Part shown: positions 1-6,504 of the stretch, one piece after another
Layout: each line of letters starts with the position of its first letter
Position numbering within the stretch: position 1 is the first letter of the stretch
Origin: an uncultured Clostridia bacterium
GTDB taxonomy: Bacteria > Bacillota > Clostridia > RUG12999
Reading direction: 5' to 3'
Length of the DNA stretch: 6,601 bases
Assembly: GCA_938005345.1 (NCBI GenBank)
Contig: CALLNG010000572.1
Coordinates: forward strand, 1-6,601
Made by a program: the position numbers and the translations under genes
Notes under the pieces: generated by a model
The model's database searches: none
What the model saw: the letters and a program-made list of their open reading frames with translations, nothing else
Told to the model about the DNA's origin: nothing

Positions 1-7
1 TTTTTAC

Positions 8-83
8 TGGTGCGCCATTAGGGGGTCGAACCCTAGACACCCTGATTAAGAGTCAGGTGCTCTACCAACTGAGCTAATGGCAC
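8..83 (-). tRNA. tRNA-Lys (anticodon CTT)
   Basis: The minus strand folds into a complete 76-nt cloverleaf. The 7-bp acceptor stem is GTGCCAT with ATGGCGC, containing one G-U pair, followed by discriminator A and an encoded CCA (positions 10-8). The anticodon stem CCTGA/TCAGG closes a loop CTCTTAA, giving anticodon CTT, which reads the lysine codon AAG. The T arm is TAGGG/CCCTA around TTCGACC. It is the last of three tRNA genes in the same orientation and probably shares their transcript. Only seven bases follow its CCA inside the window, so the cluster's terminator or further genes lie off the left edge. Confidence 0.97.
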
Positions 84-89
84 AATTAT

Positions 90-165
90 TGGAGCTGCCC
101 AGCGGATTCGAACCGCCGACCTCTTCCTTACCAAGGAAGTGCTCTGCCTACTGAGCTAGGGCAGC
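90..165 (-). tRNA. tRNA-Thr (anticodon GGT)
   Basis: The minus strand gives a 76-nt cloverleaf. The acceptor stem GCTGCCC/GGGCAGC is perfect, with discriminator T and an encoded CCA. The anticodon stem CTTCC/GGAAG closes loop TTGGTAA, giving anticodon GGT for threonine (ACC, and ACU by wobble). The T arm is GGCGG/CCGCT around TTCGAAT. It sits 6 bp from the Lys gene and 15 bp from the Asp gene, consistent with one polycistronic precursor. Confidence 0.97.
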
Positions 166-180
166 AGATACAAAGAAAAA

Positions 181-257
181 TGGCGACCCGAAAGGGACTC
201 GAACCCTTGACCTCTAGCGTGACAGGCTAGCGTTCTAACCAGCTGAACTACCGGGCC
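181..257 (-). tRNA. tRNA-Asp (anticodon GTC)
   Basis: The minus strand gives a 77-nt cloverleaf. The acceptor stem GGCCCGG/TCGGGTC includes two G-U pairs and is followed by discriminator G and an encoded CCA. The anticodon stem CTAGC/GCTAG closes loop CTGTCAC, giving anticodon GTC for aspartate. It is the promoter-proximal member of the three-tRNA cluster; the 5' end lies about 18 bp downstream of the predicted transcription start. Confidence 0.97.
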
Positions 258-281
258 ATCAATTCATTTGTAACAGATGAT

Positions 282-310
282 ATTTTATCATTATTTTATC
301 CCGTTGTCAA
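282..310 (-). promoter_or_regulatory. Sigma-A promoter of the tRNA cluster
   Basis: On the minus strand a perfect -35 hexamer TTGACA (310-305) is followed by a 17-bp spacer and a -10 hexamer TAAAAT (287-282), five of six to consensus. Initiation would fall near 275, just upstream of tRNA-Asp. A second perfect TTGACA lies 13 bp further upstream (323-318) and could serve a tandem promoter with the AT-rich run around 292-300, but its -10 match is poorer. The near-consensus quality fits a stable-RNA promoter. Confidence 0.85.
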
Positions 311-442
311 GAGGCTATGTCAAATTTTCCACAAGAATTGTTATTTTTTCGTTGAAACATCTTCCAAATCGCCATAAAAAATGGGAAAAATGCGTGAAAA
401 AACGTAGCAGTATTTACCTAAAGGAACGCAATTTATGGAAAA

Positions 443-451
443 TGGTATACA
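443..451 (+). promoter_or_regulatory. Candidate extended -10 promoter for the lyase gene (distal)
   Basis: TG at 443-444, one base, then TATACA (446-451) forms an extended -10 element with a five-of-six hexamer. There is no recognisable -35 at 17 bp upstream, as expected for extended -10 or activator-dependent promoters. If used, it would give a leader of roughly 285 nt that includes the TGGA repeats. Confidence 0.35.
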
Positions 452-679
452 ATTCTAGTAAAAATGTATAAGTACAACAAGAGAAGGAAAAGAGGGCGTG
501 GGGAAATGGAAAAGTCATATATGGATAAAAATTTTGTTAGCAAATGCAAAGGGAGGCATAGAAGATGGACTGTGTACTGGAAATGGAAAATGGAATCGGA
601 AAATAGAAATTGGATCGGATAATATGGATGGATACAGCATACTGTTTCGAAATTGCCTAGTAGAAGCAAAAAATGCCTA

Positions 680-708
680 TTGCAACATAAAGAAAACCAG
701 TATAAGAT
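680..708 (+). promoter_or_regulatory. Candidate weak promoter for the lyase gene (proximal)
   Basis: TTGCAA (680-685) and TAAGAT (703-708) are each four of six to the sigma-A hexamers and lie 17 bp apart. Initiation would be near 715, about 15 bases before the ribosome binding site. A poor promoter close to the gene, downstream of a repeat cluster, would suit activation by an AraC-type protein, but the match is weak enough to be chance. Confidence 0.3.
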
Positions 709-729
709 AAATAAGTAAAACAAGCTAGC

Positions 730-737
730 AGGAGGGA
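730..737 (+). promoter_or_regulatory. Ribosome binding site that sets the lyase GTG start
   Basis: AGGAGGGA lies eight bases before the GTG at 744 and is the only strong Shine-Dalgarno sequence nearby. The ATG at 742 is out of frame and followed at once by TGA. The next in-frame ATG (759) would be too far away and would remove the lysines that begin the signal peptide. These points favour GTG 744 as the start. Confidence 0.8.
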
Positions 738-743
738 GACAAT

Positions 744-3700
744 GTGAAAAAAAAGACAATGGGCAGCTTGCTACTAATCGTATGCATGCTTTGCAGTATG
801 GCGGCAGCACTGGCACAGCAACCGGTGCTCGACATGAGCAAGATAGTGGTAATGCAGCTAGAAGAAAATACGGCATTGGTAAACGGGGAGCGGACACAAA
901 TTGATCTGCAAAATGGAAATGTGGTGCCATTTACAGTGCAGGACCGCACTTTGGTACCGGCAGCGTTTGTGGCTCAGGCGTTTGGCGCGCAGGTTTGGTG
1001 GGACGGTGAGAACTCAAATGTCACCATTTCCTATGGAGATACGCTCGCAGAGATGGTGGTGGGAGAAAACCAGTTTACTCTTAACAGACAGCCCAAATCC
1101 TTTTATTTAGAGGTTCCTGTTCAAGTCGTAGAGGGACGCACTATGCTGCCGGTGCGTGCGGTTGCGGAATTAATATTGAATAAGAACGTATTTTGGGAGG
1201 AGCCAGATTTGATTATCATTGGGGATGAACTGCCGCAGACAATGGATACAGTGCAAGTACGGGAACAACTTGCTGGAATGCAGCAAAAAACGGTACCCGT
1301 ATTTCCTCCAACGCAGCAGGAATTGGAAAACTCTGTGGAGGAAGCAGACAAAATCTTGCAGCAGTGGCCGGACGAGGCATATTGGCTGGAGCATTTTGTA
1401 CCCAAGCAATCACCGCGTAGCAATGTGCAGCAGCCACTTGCAGAATATGGCTATACTGCCGATTGGCAATGGGATCCACAAAACCCTGACCAAATTTTAG
1501 AAGCGGTCAGTGGCGTAACGTATCCAAACGAACAGTATCCGTACCAATATAAAGATGTGACCGTGTTCAGCGGAAAAACAGTCAGCGTCCCGTATTTGCC
1601 TGTGATTGACATGTGGGACGACCCGGGGTATGCGCCAGTAGAAGCGCGCATTGACTATGCACGCATGAACTTCCTGGAAAACAGCCTGGCGACACTTGCC
1701 AATGCGTACTATCTGACAAAAGAGGAAAAATATGCGCGGAGAATTATTTTGTCCCTGGACCGCTGGGCAGATTATTTGCCAGACTATTTTATCACCAAGG
1801 GCTGGAATCTTCAGCATCCACTATCCGTGGACGAGGTGGCGGAAAAAGCAAATTATAAAGTGGAATGGTCCAGCGACAGCAATGGGTTTACCAATGAAAT
1901 TACGGCAGTGCAAGTCGAGGTATATGATAAAATTCAGCAAAGTAGCAGCTTTGACGCCTTGTCGGAAGAATTGGGCTATGATGTAAGAAACCATATTATT
2001 GATGATTTTTATATGAGGAAGTTAGATTATCTAAAGGATTTTATACCATTGGATGTGGCGGTTTCGTCCAATCTTCCTGGTACGTATCAACGTGCAGCCC
2101 AGCTTGCCATCCTTTTCCAGCGTTCGGATGTCATTGGATGGCTGGGAGAATTTATGGATATGACGGTGAGCCGCAATTTCAAGCGGGACGCGATGTATCC
2201 GGAATCGTTTACGTACCATTATTATTATGTCAAAGACAACATCAGCCTCCTCAATACCATTCGGAAGTATTTTGAACTCTATCCGGAGGAGATTGCAGCG
2301 AATCAAGCAGTTTATGACAAGCTCAATGACCAGCTGGCCTTGCTGCATAAAGCGCTGCGGATAGAAGACGTTGTGGCGGATCCGGCAGGCAATGTAGCGC
2401 CCTATGGAGACTGCGACAGGGGAATCTCACCTAAGCGGAACATTTCTATGCCAGCCCTGCTCCCGGCCTATGGCGTGGTGCAGTTGGGCGGCGGCGCCCT
2501 GGATCAACAGACGGCGTTCAATGTTGGATTTATTGATTCCGCCAACCATTTGCAGCAGGACCGAAACTCCATTCAGCTATTTGCCTTTGGGAAAGAGTTG
2601 ATTGGAGACGTGAAATATACCCGGACGCCAGGCAGGGTGTATAATAACAGCGTATTTGCTCATAACACTGTTATTGTAAATGGGAAAAATCAAAACTTGA
2701 GCGTGGGCAGTGAACAAGTCTATGGCAATGAGGGACACGCGTTTAACGGCGGGAATTTAACACTTTTTGAAAACAAATTGAATGGTATCAGCATGAGCGA
2801 GGTGTCCAATCAATACGCCTATTATGGAGAAACGGACCGGTATCAACGGGTGAATTTACTCAACACGGTAAATCCGGCACAGCCCTATATTATCGATGCA
2901 TTTGTTGTGGAAGGCGGACAGCGGCAGGAATATATGCTGCATGGTTCTACCCAGTTTGATTCCACTTACAACGCAACTGTGCAAACGGAGAAATTAGTTG
3001 GGAAAGACCCGGAACATCCTATGCAGGAGGGGGATGAGCCCTGGACAGAATTTACCGATATGTGGGACAGCAAGGACAATTACTATGGTATTTTCCGCAA
3101 TGTAGAAACAGCGGATGCCCAGCAGCCAGTTAAAGTGACTTTCCAGCAAACAGGCGGAGACGGTGGCGTCAACATGTTTTTAGCAGGTAATACAGGTGCC
3201 ACGCTTTACCTGGGGGAAAGTCCTGCGTCCTACCGGGAGAAGCGCCCAGAAGAAGGTCACTTTTATGATTACTATAGCCCATTTATGATGCTGCGCCGGG
3301 AAGGGGAAGACTTGAAGACGGTGTTTCTTTCTGTAATAGAGCCGTTTGAAGGAGAAGGAAGCATACAGCAAGTGGAATACCTAGACATGGAAGGGGAGGA
3401 CCCCAACCATGTGGGCGTGAAAATTACGTTTATCGATGGCCGGGAAGATGTGGTATTACTAAACCTGAACAACCCGGTAATAACGGGAGAACCGGACAGC
3501 GGAGCAGTGCGCACAGCGGACGGCGCATTCTCGCTGGAGGGACGCGCCGGCATTTATAGCACGGCAACAGCATCGGCAGCAATGATTGCGGCTAGCAATT
3601 TCCAGACACCGCAGCAACAGCTGCAGATGGAAGCGGCTTCCTATAGCGGAACAATAGAGGCAGTGGGCAGCCAAATGGATGGCGCTGACGGCAACTATTT

Positions 3701-3992
3701 TGTGACAGATGTGGATTTACCGGAAGGAATGGTACTCTATGACAGATGGATGAGCGTGCAGTTTGGTACGTATCTAACCAAGAATGTAGAACAAATTCCG
3801 CAGCAGGATGATTTATCAGAAATGTTTGCCATTGACCATGTGGAGAAAAAAGATGGAAAAACTTATATTTATTTGAAAGAGGATCCGGCCCTTAGAATGA
3901 CTTCTAGTGGACTAGAGGAATTGATGCGGCCACAGCGCCAATTTAGCGGCATACCGGCATTTCAAATTACAACGTCGGCCATGTCATCTTAA
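744..3992 (+). CDS. Secreted heparinase II/III-type polysaccharide lyase with copper-amine-oxidase-like N-terminal domain
   Basis: A 1082-residue secreted protein, probably cutting an acidic polysaccharide by beta-elimination. Residues 1-24 are a signal peptide (KKK, hydrophobic core, ALA before QQ). Residues about 34-162 resemble the copper amine oxidase N-terminal domain of Gram-positive surface proteins (VNG, RTLVP and GRTMLPVRAVAE motifs), a non-catalytic stalk. Residues about 190-540 fit the helical alpha/alpha-toroid domain of these lyases, with N443 and the motif PESFTYH around Y491. Residues about 570-930 are the heparinase II/III-like beta-sandwich, with NHLQQD (601-606), ELIGD (618-622) and AHNTVIVNG (639-647). 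By analogy N443, Y491 and H602 are the predicted catalytic residues. The usual second His of the HxH motif is Q604. Residues about 955-1082 form a C-terminal region I cannot name. No membrane anchor or sortase motif is visible, so the mature protein is released or held by its stalk domain. The substrate (glycosaminoglycan, alginate or another uronan) cannot be told from sequence. A terminator follows directly. Confidence 0.85.
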   Translation: MKKKTMGSLLLIVCMLCSMAAALAQQPVLDMSKIVVMQLEENTALVNGERTQIDLQNGNVVPFTVQDRTLVPAAFVAQAFGAQVWWDGENSNVTISYGDTLAEMVVGENQFTLNRQPKSFYLEVPVQVVEGRTMLPVRAVAELILNKNVFWEEPDLIIIGDELPQTMDTVQVREQLAGMQQKTVPVFPPTQQELENSVEEADKILQQWPDEAYWLEHFVPKQSPRSNVQQPLAEYGYTADWQWDPQNPDQILEAVSGVTYPNEQYPYQYKDVTVFSGKTVSVPYLPVIDMWDDPGYAPVEARIDYARMNFLENSLATLANAYYLTKEEKYARRIILSLDRWADYLPDYFITKGWNLQHPLSVDEVAEKANYKVEWSSDSNGFTNEITAVQVEVYDKIQQSSSFDALSEELGYDVRNHIIDDFYMRKLDYLKDFIPLDVAVSSNLPGTYQRAAQLAILFQRSDVIGWLGEFMDMTVSRNFKRDAMYPESFTYHYYYVKDNISLLNTIRKYFELYPEEIAANQAVYDKLNDQLALLHKALRIEDVVADPAGNVAPYGDCDRGISPKRNISMPALLPAYGVVQLGGGALDQQTAFNVGFIDSANHLQQDRNSIQLFAFGKELIGDVKYTRTPGRVYNNSVFAHNTVIVNGKNQNLSVGSEQVYGNEGHAFNGGNLTLFENKLNGISMSEVSNQYAYYGETDRYQRVNLLNTVNPAQPYIIDAFVVEGGQRQEYMLHGSTQFDSTYNATVQTEKLVGKDPEHPMQEGDEPWTEFTDMWDSKDNYYGIFRNVETADAQQPVKVTFQQTGGDGGVNMFLAGNTGATLYLGESPASYREKRPEEGHFYDYYSPFMMLRREGEDLKTVFLSVIEPFEGEGSIQQVEYLDMEGEDPNHVGVKITFIDGREDVVLLNLNNPVITGEPDSGAVRTADGAFSLEGRAGIYSTATASAAMIAASNFQTPQQQLQMEAASYSGTIEAVGSQMDGADGNYFVTDVDLPEGMVLYDRWMSVQFGTYLTKNVEQIPQQDDLSEMFAIDHVEKKDGKTYIYLKEDPALRMTSSGLEELMRPQRQFSGIPAFQITTSAMSS

Positions 3993-4013
3993 ACATAAAT
4001 AGTAAAAGCAGAG

Positions 4014-4053
4014 AAATAACGCCAGCTTTTCAAGCTGGCGTTATTTTTGTTTT
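4014..4053 (+). terminator. Rho-independent terminator after the lyase gene
   Basis: A perfect 15-bp stem (4014-4028 with 4032-4046) with GC-rich core CGCCAGC closes a three-base loop TTC and runs into a T-rich tail TTTTTGTTTT. It begins 21 bases after the TAA stop. It separates the lyase transcript from the regulator gene. The upstream flank is not T-rich on the other strand, so it probably acts mainly on the plus strand. Confidence 0.93.
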
Positions 4054-4080
4054 GCATTTTCCAGGATACTATGATATAAT
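4052..4080 (+). promoter_or_regulatory. Extended -10 promoter of the regulator operon
   Basis: A perfect TATAAT (4075-4080) is preceded by TG at 4072-4073, giving a full extended -10 element. At exactly 17 bp spacing lies TTGCAT (4052-4057), a partial -35 that overlaps the last bases of the lyase terminator tail. Initiation near 4087 leaves a leader of about 80 nt before the regulator start. A small AT inverted repeat (AAATA-G-TATTT, 4088-4098) sits at the predicted start but is too simple to call an operator. Confidence 0.8.
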
Positions 4081-4166
4081 GAAAAAGAAATAGTATTTAT
4101 TTTATTTGGATGTCAGAATGATAGAAGTAGCGTTCCATTTTAGCGAGCAGCAAGGGAGGAAACGAT

Positions 4167-6473
4167 ATGAAAAATTGGCGTTTTTTTCGCTTCAAACAGA
4201 CGGCCAGTATTCGCTTTCAGTGGCTGAAAGCATTTTTGCTCATTATGATTATCGCAGTTTTTTTAAATATCGTGGCCTATACTCTCAGTATCAATGCTTG
4301 GGAACAGCAAATGAGTAATATGAACCGTTCCTTTTATAAACAAGTGCAAAGCAAAGTGGACACCATGATTTGTTCTTTGGAACAGATTAGTTTGGATTTC
4401 TATTTGGATTCTTCGGTTGTTGCGCTTTCCCGCCTGGAACAAGGTCAACAGGCGGATGTGCAAAATATTCAAGCAATCAGTAGCCTGTTTGCGGACCGGG
4501 ATGTAGAATTGCGCAATACCTACCGTAGCTTTCTATTTTTTAACAATTTGTCGGGTATTGCCTCCATTGAGGGCTTTCAAAGCGGTCAGGACTATTTTGA
4601 AAAAAATTTTTTCATGCTGGATATTTCATATGATGTGTGGTTGAATTGGCTGAGTTCGAATAATGAAAAATCGTACACTGTAGTGGAAGGAAAAACTGCC
4701 GGGAAACATTATGTGATGTTCAAATTTCCACTGGACTATGCAGCGCTACAACCTTCCAGCTTCGTTTCGGTTATGGAAGATTATGACATTGAGCGTTTGG
4801 CGGCAGAGGCACCATTTTTTGACGAAAGCTATTTTTTCGTGCTGGATAATATGGGGCGCATTGTTGTGGGTAATACTTCGGCGGAGCTACTTGCAGGGCT
4901 GGACTTTCAGGGAAAAACGGAAGGCACACAGCGGGAGAGGATTTATGGGGAAACCTATATGGTGACGTTTACCACTTCACCGCTCAATGAATGGAAATAT
5001 GTTTATTTTACCCCCAAAAGTGTATACTTAAAAAGCACTAATTCCATAAAATATATTTTGTATGGAACCTTGTTCCTCAGTATCATTGTGGAACTTTTCT
5101 TAATTGCACGGTCTGTGAACCGGCAATATTCGCCCATCAAAAAACTAATGAGCCTGGCAAATGTGAAAAGTGAAGGAAATGAATATGCGGCGCTGGAGGA
5201 AGTCGTGAGGGAATTGGGAGACGTAAAAAAGGAGGTACATGGCGCAGCATATGCCCAAAAGGAATTGATGCGCTCAAAACTGATTGCAAATTTGCTCAGC
5301 GGTTTGGTGATGCAGGAGAATCTGACGTCGGATTCCTTGCAGAAGCTAGATGTTTCATTTCCATATGAAACATTTATGGTTGGCTCTTTTTATCTCAATG
5401 ACTATGAATATTTGTTTGAGGAAGACAAATCCATCACACAATATGAACGTTATGATATGATGAAGACCATCATTATCAATATTTTTACGGAAATGGCCAA
5501 CGAATATGATGCAAAAGTATATTTTACCAGTCAGACCAATACCTTATCCTGTATTATGAACTTGCCGCCTGACGCCAAGCCGGAAACCGCGGCAGATATT
5601 GCAAAAAAAACAGCGGATTCCGTTTGGCATTATTTCAACGTGCATTTTGCTTGCGCACTGAGTATGCCTTGTGCTTCTATTGAAGAATTGTCGCAGGCCT
5701 ATGCAGAAGCAGGTGCGGGGATTGAATATTTGAGAATGTCGGAAGATACCTATTTTGTAGAATATAATAATATCAAACGGACAGATTATGACCGGTATAC
5801 CATGCCGGCGGAAGTGCGCAGCAGCATTGTCCGGCTGATGAAACAACGAAAAACACAGCAAGCATGCGAGAAAATAGATGCGCTGATTGATGCTTGCTGT
5901 GCGCAGCAAGAGTTTTCCCCACGTTTTTTTCGTTATTTAATTTATGATATCACTGGTCAACTGCTGGGAGAATTTAAACAATATATTGACGAAGACGACA
6001 CGGTGGCCCAAAGCCTGTTTCACTGCAAAATTACCACGCGGCGCGACATTGATCAAGTGAAAAAATTGTTGCGCCAGTTGGTAGAGCAAATTGAAAATAA
6101 TTGGGAGCAGGTTGGGAAATCGAACGATACGGGAAAGCAAAGATGGGAAAAACTAATTCTTGCCATCAAACAATATATCGAAGAAAACTATCAAAATGTG
6201 AATTTGAATGTATCCATGCTCGCCGATGTTTTTGGATTTGCCCCTGCGTATTTATCCAAATGCTTCAAAGAAAGTGAGCACGCCGGTATTTTGGATTACA
6301 TCAACATGGTACGAATTCGCCATGTGAAACGTTTGCTTTTAGAAACAGAATGGACACTAGAAAAGATTGCGGGACAAACCGGGTTTAGCAACATTTCCAC
6401 CTTCAACAGGACATTCAAAAAAATGGAAGGTATCACCGCAGGAGAATATAAAAAATATATGCTCAGCCAATAG
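4167..6473 (+). CDS. Membrane-anchored AraC-family transcriptional regulator with extracellular sensor domain
   Basis: A 768-residue one-component regulator. A basic N-terminus precedes a first membrane helix at about 21-43. Residues about 44-294 would lie outside the cell; their size and position suit a Cache-type ligand-binding domain, but I cannot assign a family. A second membrane helix spans about 295-315, followed by the basic stretch ARSVNRQYSPIKKL. Residues about 320-650 are a cytoplasmic linker and a region without a clear match. Residues about 660-768 are an AraC/XylS DNA-binding domain with two helix-turn-helix units, at 681-702 (NVSMLADVFGFAPAYLSKCF) and about 730-752 (TLEKIAGQTGFSNISTFNRTF). 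The ATG is supported by GGGAGGA (4154-4160), six bases upstream. Regulators of this plan often sit beside carbohydrate uptake and degradation genes in Bacillota, so control of the neighbouring lyase and transporter genes is likely but inferred. It has its own promoter and is probably cotranscribed with the lipoprotein gene 31 bp downstream. Confidence 0.9.
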   Translation: MKNWRFFRFKQTASIRFQWLKAFLLIMIIAVFLNIVAYTLSINAWEQQMSNMNRSFYKQVQSKVDTMICSLEQISLDFYLDSSVVALSRLEQGQQADVQNIQAISSLFADRDVELRNTYRSFLFFNNLSGIASIEGFQSGQDYFEKNFFMLDISYDVWLNWLSSNNEKSYTVVEGKTAGKHYVMFKFPLDYAALQPSSFVSVMEDYDIERLAAEAPFFDESYFFVLDNMGRIVVGNTSAELLAGLDFQGKTEGTQRERIYGETYMVTFTTSPLNEWKYVYFTPKSVYLKSTNSIKYILYGTLFLSIIVELFLIARSVNRQYSPIKKLMSLANVKSEGNEYAALEEVVRELGDVKKEVHGAAYAQKELMRSKLIANLLSGLVMQENLTSDSLQKLDVSFPYETFMVGSFYLNDYEYLFEEDKSITQYERYDMMKTIIINIFTEMANEYDAKVYFTSQTNTLSCIMNLPPDAKPETAADIAKKTADSVWHYFNVHFACALSMPCASIEELSQAYAEAGAGIEYLRMSEDTYFVEYNNIKRTDYDRYTMPAEVRSSIVRLMKQRKTQQACEKIDALIDACCAQQEFSPRFFRYLIYDITGQLLGEFKQYIDEDDTVAQSLFHCKITTRRDIDQVKKLLRQLVEQIENNWEQVGKSNDTGKQRWEKLILAIKQYIEENYQNVNLNVSMLADVFGFAPAYLSKCFKESEHAGILDYINMVRIRHVKRLLLETEWTLEKIAGQTGFSNISTFNRTFKKMEGITAGEYKKYMLSQ

Positions 6474-6490
6474 GCAGTCAGTAAAAAGAA

Positions 6491-6496
6491 AGGAGG
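6491..6496 (+). promoter_or_regulatory. Ribosome binding site of the lipoprotein gene
   Basis: A consensus AGGAGG lies eight bases before the GTG at 6505, within the 31-bp gap after the regulator stop. A second purine run AGGA directly abuts the start. I see no terminator or promoter in this gap, which supports readthrough from the regulator gene. The optimal site suggests high translation, as expected for a binding protein needed in excess of its transporter. Confidence 0.75.
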
Positions 6497-6504
6497 AGTA
6501 AGGA

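Larger units (their letters stand above)
311..743 (+). other. Long gene-free leader with purine-rich TGGA repeats
   Basis: This region separates the tRNA promoter from the lyase gene. I find no convincing coding sequence; open frames here lack a well-placed ribosome binding site or any recognisable protein. The plus strand is strongly purine rich from about 475 onward. TGGA occurs at 507, 522, 566, 578, 584, 591, 611, 625 and 629, and earlier at 436. An 11-bp direct repeat ATGGAAAATGG occurs at 435-445 and 583-593. ATCGGAAAAT (595-604) and ATCGGATAAT (614-623) form a near-repeat 19 bp apart. The region may be an activator-binding region or a 5' untranslated leader; the sequence does not decide between them. 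Confidence 0.5.

Noticed and set aside
8..310. tRNA cluster as the attachment site of an integrated element carrying the lyase locus
   Set aside because: Elements usually insert at the 3' end of a tRNA gene, but here the locus lies on the 5' side. No integrase and no repeat of a tRNA 3' end is present in the window.
277..471. Possible 64-residue plus-strand coding sequence
   Set aside because: It overlaps the tRNA promoter, has no ribosome binding site, and its protein is low-complexity with no family resemblance.
644..651. TTTCGAAA palindrome as an operator or catabolite-repression site
   Set aside because: It is only 8 bp, does not fit the longer cre consensus, and short palindromes like this are expected by chance.
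498..710. Possible 70-residue plus-strand coding sequence in the leader
   Set aside because: It starts at GTG with AGAGGG only about two bases upstream, has no recognisable domain, signal or composition, and its open frame can be explained by the purine-rich TGGA repeats.
433..949. Minus-strand open frames of 165 and 74 residues opposite the leader and lyase start
   Set aside because: They are Cys/Leu/Phe/Ser-rich antisense translations of purine-rich DNA and overlap the well-supported lyase signal peptide region.
4106..4318. Plus-strand 70-residue frame overlapping the regulator start
   Set aside because: It overlaps the regulator's first membrane helix in another frame, while the regulator has the better ribosome binding site and clear homology.
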